A stretch of 8,523 nt of DNA. Source: Thermoleophilia bacterium (GTDB taxonomy: Bacteria > Actinomycetota > Thermoleophilia > Gaiellales > Gaiellaceae). Made by a program: the position numbers and the translations under genes. The stretch spans positions 1 through 8,523 of the forward strand of contig JAICZB010000088.1 of the NCBI GenBank assembly GCA_025933895.1. The letters run 5' to 3'. Below are positions 5,769 to 8,523 of this stretch, piece after piece. Within the stretch, counting starts at the first letter, position 1; the number at the start of each line of letters is the position of its first letter. The notes under the pieces are model-generated. The model ran no database searches, was not told the DNA's origin, and saw only the letters and a program-made list of their open reading frames with translations.

Positions 5769-6637
5769 CCGCGCAGACGCCGATCGTGCAGGCGAAGCCG
5801 TACATCCCCGGGCGGGCTCGCTCGGAGGTCGTCCGCAAGGTTCTGCTCTACGCGATCATGCTCGCGGTCGCGGCGGTCTTCTTCGTGCCGTTCCTGTACA
5901 CGATCGTCACGGCCTTCAAGTCGATCCCGGACAGCGTCAACGTCGGCCTGCCGCATCCGTGGACGACGTCGGCCTGGCACCTGGTCTGGACGCAGTACGA
6001 CTTCCCGACCTACATCAAGAACAGCCTCTTCCTGGCGGCAGTGGTCGTGTCCTGCAACCTCTTTCTCTCTGCTCTGGGCGGCTACGCGTTCGCCCGCCTC
6101 CGCTTCCCCGGCCGCGAGCTCCTGTTCCTGCTCGTGCTCGGGACGCTCATGGTCCCCGACCAGCTGCGCCTCATCCCGATCTTCGTGATGATCGTCCACT
6201 GGGGCCTATTCGGCAGCTTCTGGAGCTACATCCTGATCAACCTCGCCTCGGCCGTGAACCTCTTCTTCATGCGCCAGTACTTCCTCACGATCCCGAGGGA
6301 CTTCGAGGAGGCGGCGAAGCTCGACGGCGCCGGCTACTTCAAGACGTTCTGGCGCGTCATGCTGCCGCTCGCACTCCCCGCAACTGCGGCGCTCGCCATC
6401 CTCCAGTTCCAGGGCGTGTGGAACGATTTCTTCTGGCCGCTGATCCTGTTCGGCCAGGGGAATCCGGATCACTACACCATCCAGCTCGGGTTGGCCGAGC
6501 TGCGCTTCACGTACACGACGCTGTGGCCGGAGATCGCGGCAGGCAGCATCATCGCCATCATCCCGGTCCTGATCGTCTTCCTCGCCTTCCAGCGCTTCTT
6601 CGTCTCGGGAGTCGTCTCCGCGGGGGTGAAGGGATGA
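5765..6637 (+). CDS. sugar ABC transporter permease, MalG/UgpE type
   Basis: This 290-residue membrane protein is the second half of the importer pore. The first helix is at about 26-48 (VLLYAIMLAVAAVFFVPFLYTIVTAFK), followed by a periplasmic loop (WHLVWTQYDFPTYIKNSLFLAAVV) typical of MalG-type subunits. Next are YAFARLRFPGRELLFLLVLGTLMVP and the segment LIPIFVMIVHWGLFGSFW. The EAA loop, DFEEAAKLDGAGYFKTFWRV, is at about 179-198, with its conserved glycine in DGAG. QGVWNDFFWPLIL and a C-terminal FLAFQRFFVSGVVSAGVKG close the protein; this tail is very typical of the family. The start ATG overlaps the previous stop as ATGA and is served by AGGAAGG (5747-5753). Another ATGA overlap leads into the next gene, so the genes are translationally coupled. 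Confidence 0.96.
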   Translation: MTAQTPIVQAKPYIPGRARSEVVRKVLLYAIMLAVAAVFFVPFLYTIVTAFKSIPDSVNVGLPHPWTTSAWHLVWTQYDFPTYIKNSLFLAAVVVSCNLFLSALGGYAFARLRFPGRELLFLLVLGTLMVPDQLRLIPIFVMIVHWGLFGSFWSYILINLASAVNLFFMRQYFLTIPRDFEEAAKLDGAGYFKTFWRVMLPLALPATAALAILQFQGVWNDFFWPLILFGQGNPDHYTIQLGLAELRFTYTTLWPEIAAGSIIAIIPVLIVFLAFQRFFVSGVVSAGVKG

Positions 6638-7272
6638 CCGCGCGGCGTGCGCTCGGGCTCGCCTTCGGTGATCTCTACCGGAACTCGTGGCGGCTCGTCC
6701 CCGTCAACGCGGCCCTCGGCGCGGTCCTCGTCTTCTCCGCAGTCGCCGCCGTCGCGGTACACGCGTTGCTCGTGCTCGCAGTGCTCGCCGGCCCGCTCGT
6801 CACGGCTCTTGCGCATTGCTCGGTGACGCTGGTGCGCACGGGCAACGTCGCGGTGGCGGACGCGTGGCAGGGGCTGCGGATGCACTGGCGGCGCGGTCTC
6901 GCGCTCGGCGCGGCCGGCGTGGCTCTCGGCGTGCTCGCCGGGGTCGCCGTCCACTTCTACACGCGGTCGAGCGTCGGCTGGCCGTTCGCGTTCGTCACGC
7001 TCTACCTCGTCGTCCTCCTCGGTATCTACGCGGCCCTGCTGGCGACGGTCGCCGTCGCCGAGCCGGAACTACCGCTGCGCGTCGCTGCCCGGGACGCAGC
7101 CACGCTCGCGGCGCAGCGACCGGGTGCAACCGGGCTGCTCGGGCTCGCGCTGCTCCTCGTCAACGTCGCCGGTGTCGCCGCCGCGGTGATGCCGTTCCTC
7201 ACGCTCACCGTTGCCTACTCTTTCGTCGCCGTGGCGCACTTCGTGCTGCCCGCGGAAGCCCGGGAGGTCTGA
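6634..7272 (+). CDS. DUF624/YesL-like membrane protein within the sugar operon
   Basis: This 212-residue, strongly hydrophobic protein has about five or six predicted membrane segments (roughly 20-42, 44-66, 87-108, 117-142, 165-187 and 187-206). The layout resembles the DUF624/YesL family: an N-terminal LYRNSWRLVPVNAALG, then LAGPLVTALAHCSVTLVRTG, a cytoplasmic helix VADAWQGLRMHWRRGLALG, and a final LTVAYSFVAVAHFVLP. YesL-type proteins are often encoded in Firmicutes and Actinobacteria carbohydrate ABC operons; their role is not established, and an accessory role in transport is only a guess. ATG at 6634 overlaps the malG-type stop (ATGA), and its own stop overlaps the ATPase start (TGATG), so it is translated with the transporter. 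The family call rests on pattern and context; an unrelated membrane protein cannot be excluded. Confidence 0.72.
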   Translation: MTARRALGLAFGDLYRNSWRLVPVNAALGAVLVFSAVAAVAVHALLVLAVLAGPLVTALAHCSVTLVRTGNVAVADAWQGLRMHWRRGLALGAAGVALGVLAGVAVHFYTRSSVGWPFAFVTLYLVVLLGIYAALLATVAVAEPELPLRVAARDAATLAAQRPGATGLLGLALLLVNVAGVAAAVMPFLTLTVAYSFVAVAHFVLPAEAREV

Positions 7273-8294
7273 TGGCACCGATCACGTTCGAGCACCTGAC
7301 CAAGCGCTTCGACCAGACGACCGCCGTCGACGACCTGAACATCGAGGTCGCGGACGGCGAGTTCCTCGTCCTCGTCGGCCCGTCGGGCTGCGGCAAGACG
7401 ACGGCCCTGCGGATGCTCGCCGGGCTGGAGGACATCACGAGCGGTCGCATCTTCATCGGCGACCGGGTGGTGAACAACGTCGCGCCGGGCGCCCGCGACG
7501 TGGCCATGGTGTTCCAGTCGTACGCCCTCTACCCGCACATGACGGTGTTCGACAACCTCGCCTTCAGCCTCCGCAACCAGAAGGTGCGGAAGGCCGAGAT
7601 CGACCGGCGCGTGCGCCAGGCCGCGGACGTGCTCGAGCTGGGCGACTTCCTCAAGCGCAAGCCGAGGCAGCTCTCCGGCGGTCAGCGCCAGCGGGTGGCG
7701 CTCGGGCGGGCCATCGTGCGCGAGCCGAAGGCGTTCCTCATGGACGAGCCGCTCTCCAACCTCGACGCTGCGCTCCGCGTCCAGACGCGCGCGGAGATCC
7801 TGAGGCTCCAGCAGCGCCTCGGCACGACGACCATCTACGTCACCCACGACCAGATCGAGGCGATGACGATGGGCGACCGGATCGCGGTCATGAACACCGG
7901 GCAACTGCAGCAGCTGGGCACTCCCGAGGAGCTGTACGAGCACCCCGCCAACACCTTCGTCGCGCGCTTCATCGGCTCGCCGGCGATGAACATGCTGCCC
8001 TCGTCCGTCATCGGCATCGGCGGCACGGGGCAGCTCGCCGGGTTCCGCCCGGAGCACGTGCGGCTCGGGAACGGTCACGCGGGATCCGGCAGTCTCGACG
8101 CCGCGGTCGAGGTCGTCGAGTACCTCGGCGACGAGCAGCTCGCGCACCTCCGGCTGGGCGACCACGAGATCGTGGTCAAGCTGCCGGTGGAGCCGCGGCT
8201 GCACGCGGGGGAGCGGGAGCAGTTCTCCGTGCCTTTCGAGAAGGTGCTGCTCTTCGACGAGGAGAGCAAGCAGGCAGTCGGGCCAGCGGCGTAG
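7272..8294 (+). CDS. sugar ABC transporter ATP-binding protein, MsmK/UgpC type
   Basis: This 340-residue ATPase powers the importer from the cytoplasmic side. All nucleotide-binding motifs are intact: Walker A GPSGCGKTT (36-44), Q-loop VFQSYALYPHMTV (Gln82), signature LSGGQRQRVALGRA (134-147), Walker B AFLMDEP with catalytic Glu159, D-loop SNLD, and the switch histidine in VTHDQ (His192). After TPEELYEHPANTFVARFIGSPAMN comes a C-terminal TOBE/OB regulatory domain, including FRPEHVRLG, AAVEVVEYLGDEQLAHLRLG and a final EKVLLFDEE. At 340 residues it is somewhat shorter than the usual ~360-370, because the stretch between MNMLPSSVIG and the FRPEHV motif is trimmed. ATG at 7272 overlaps the previous stop, with GGGAGG 4 nt upstream. 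Many actinobacteria use one shared MsmK/MsiK ATPase for several importers, so a dedicated copy is informative. Confidence 0.96.
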   Translation: MAPITFEHLTKRFDQTTAVDDLNIEVADGEFLVLVGPSGCGKTTALRMLAGLEDITSGRIFIGDRVVNNVAPGARDVAMVFQSYALYPHMTVFDNLAFSLRNQKVRKAEIDRRVRQAADVLELGDFLKRKPRQLSGGQRQRVALGRAIVREPKAFLMDEPLSNLDAALRVQTRAEILRLQQRLGTTTIYVTHDQIEAMTMGDRIAVMNTGQLQQLGTPEELYEHPANTFVARFIGSPAMNMLPSSVIGIGGTGQLAGFRPEHVRLGNGHAGSGSLDAAVEVVEYLGDEQLAHLRLGDHEIVVKLPVEPRLHAGEREQFSVPFEKVLLFDEESKQAVGPAA

Positions 8295-8298
8295 TCCC

Positions 8299-8523
8299 TT
8301 GCCCCTGACGGTTCTCGACGGGTCGACCTTCTGCGTCTGCGACGAGCGCGGCGACGTCGACGGGCTCGCCACGGCCTCCGGTTTCTTCGCCTCCGACACG
8401 CGTTTTCTCTCGCGCTCGGTGCTGACGCTCGGCGGCGCCCGGCTGGATCCCCTCTCGCACGACCACGCCACGCCGTACCTCGCGTCGTTCGTCCTGCGGA
8501 ATCCGCTCGCCGCCGGGCTGCGC
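8299..8523 (+). CDS. glycogen-debranching/amylo-alpha-1,6-glucosidase family protein (N-terminus, cut by window)
   Basis: Only the first 75 residues are present. They match the N-terminal domain of the bacterial amylo-alpha-1,6-glucosidase/glycogen debranching family (GDE_N_bis): VLDGSTFCVCDERGDVDG, SGFFASDTRFLSRSVLTLGG, and YLASFVLRNPLAAG. The complete proteins carry an (alpha/alpha)6-barrel glycosidase domain that would lie beyond the window. The enzyme is probably cytoplasmic, since no signal peptide is seen, and would hydrolyse the imported oligosaccharide. The start is taken as TTG at 8299, 4 bp after the ATPase stop; no ATG or GTG in this frame lies near it, and there is no strong ribosome site, so translation probably depends on coupling to the ATPase. 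True substrate specificity in this family is often uncertain. Confidence 0.82.
   Translation, partial: MPLTVLDGSTFCVCDERGDVDGLATASGFFASDTRFLSRSVLTLGGARLDPLSHDHATPYLASFVLRNPLAAGLR

Noticed and set aside
7215..8471. Long minus-strand open frame (418 codons) opposite the ATPase gene
   Set aside because: It is a low-complexity, Arg/Glu/Val/Leu-rich mirror of a strongly conserved ATPase with all motifs; no recognisable domain. It is a GC-rich antisense shadow.

Overview
The window is GC-rich DNA with strong G/C third-position bias, several GTG or TTG starts and a tRNA gene without an encoded CCA end. This fits a high-GC Actinomycetota, possibly a deep-branching soil lineage such as Thermoleophilia. 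The lineage is an inference from composition and gene style, not from a marker gene.

Left part (1-1046, plus strand): the 3' part of an MFS transporter gene whose beginning lies outside the window. Its reading frame is broken by a one-base shift near 245-247. Its last ~60 bases run into a convergent small gene.

Middle part (979-3444, minus strand): in transcription order, a LacI-family regulator, a methionine-R-sulfoxide reductase (msrB, 28 bp behind it), a tRNA-Val(UAC), a cytidylate-kinase-like protein, and a 68-residue hypothetical protein in the same frame as the kinase, beyond its stop codon.

Right part (3445-8523, plus strand): a divergent control region followed by a compact sugar-uptake operon. 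The order is extracellular sugar-binding protein, MalF-type permease, MalG-type permease, a ~212-residue membrane protein resembling the DUF624/YesL family, an MsmK/UgpC-type ATPase, and the start of a glycogen-debranching (amylo-alpha-1,6-glucosidase-like) enzyme cut by the window end. From malF onward the genes overlap by 1-4 bp or are 4 bp apart. The exception is a 61-bp gap after the binding-protein gene, which holds a perfect 14-bp-stem hairpin.

Two matching CCGG-centred palindromes, one between promoter and binding-protein gene and one on the start codon of the LacI gene, suggest that the regulator controls both the operon and itself. The likely reading is uptake of an alpha-glucan-type oligosaccharide followed by cytoplasmic hydrolysis. 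The substrate is inferred only from the debranching-type enzyme. I see no CRISPR array, insertion sequence, phage gene or wholly new system. The most notable points are the paired operators, the intra-operon hairpin, the YesL-like gene inside the operon, a binding protein without a lipobox, and the decaying MFS gene.
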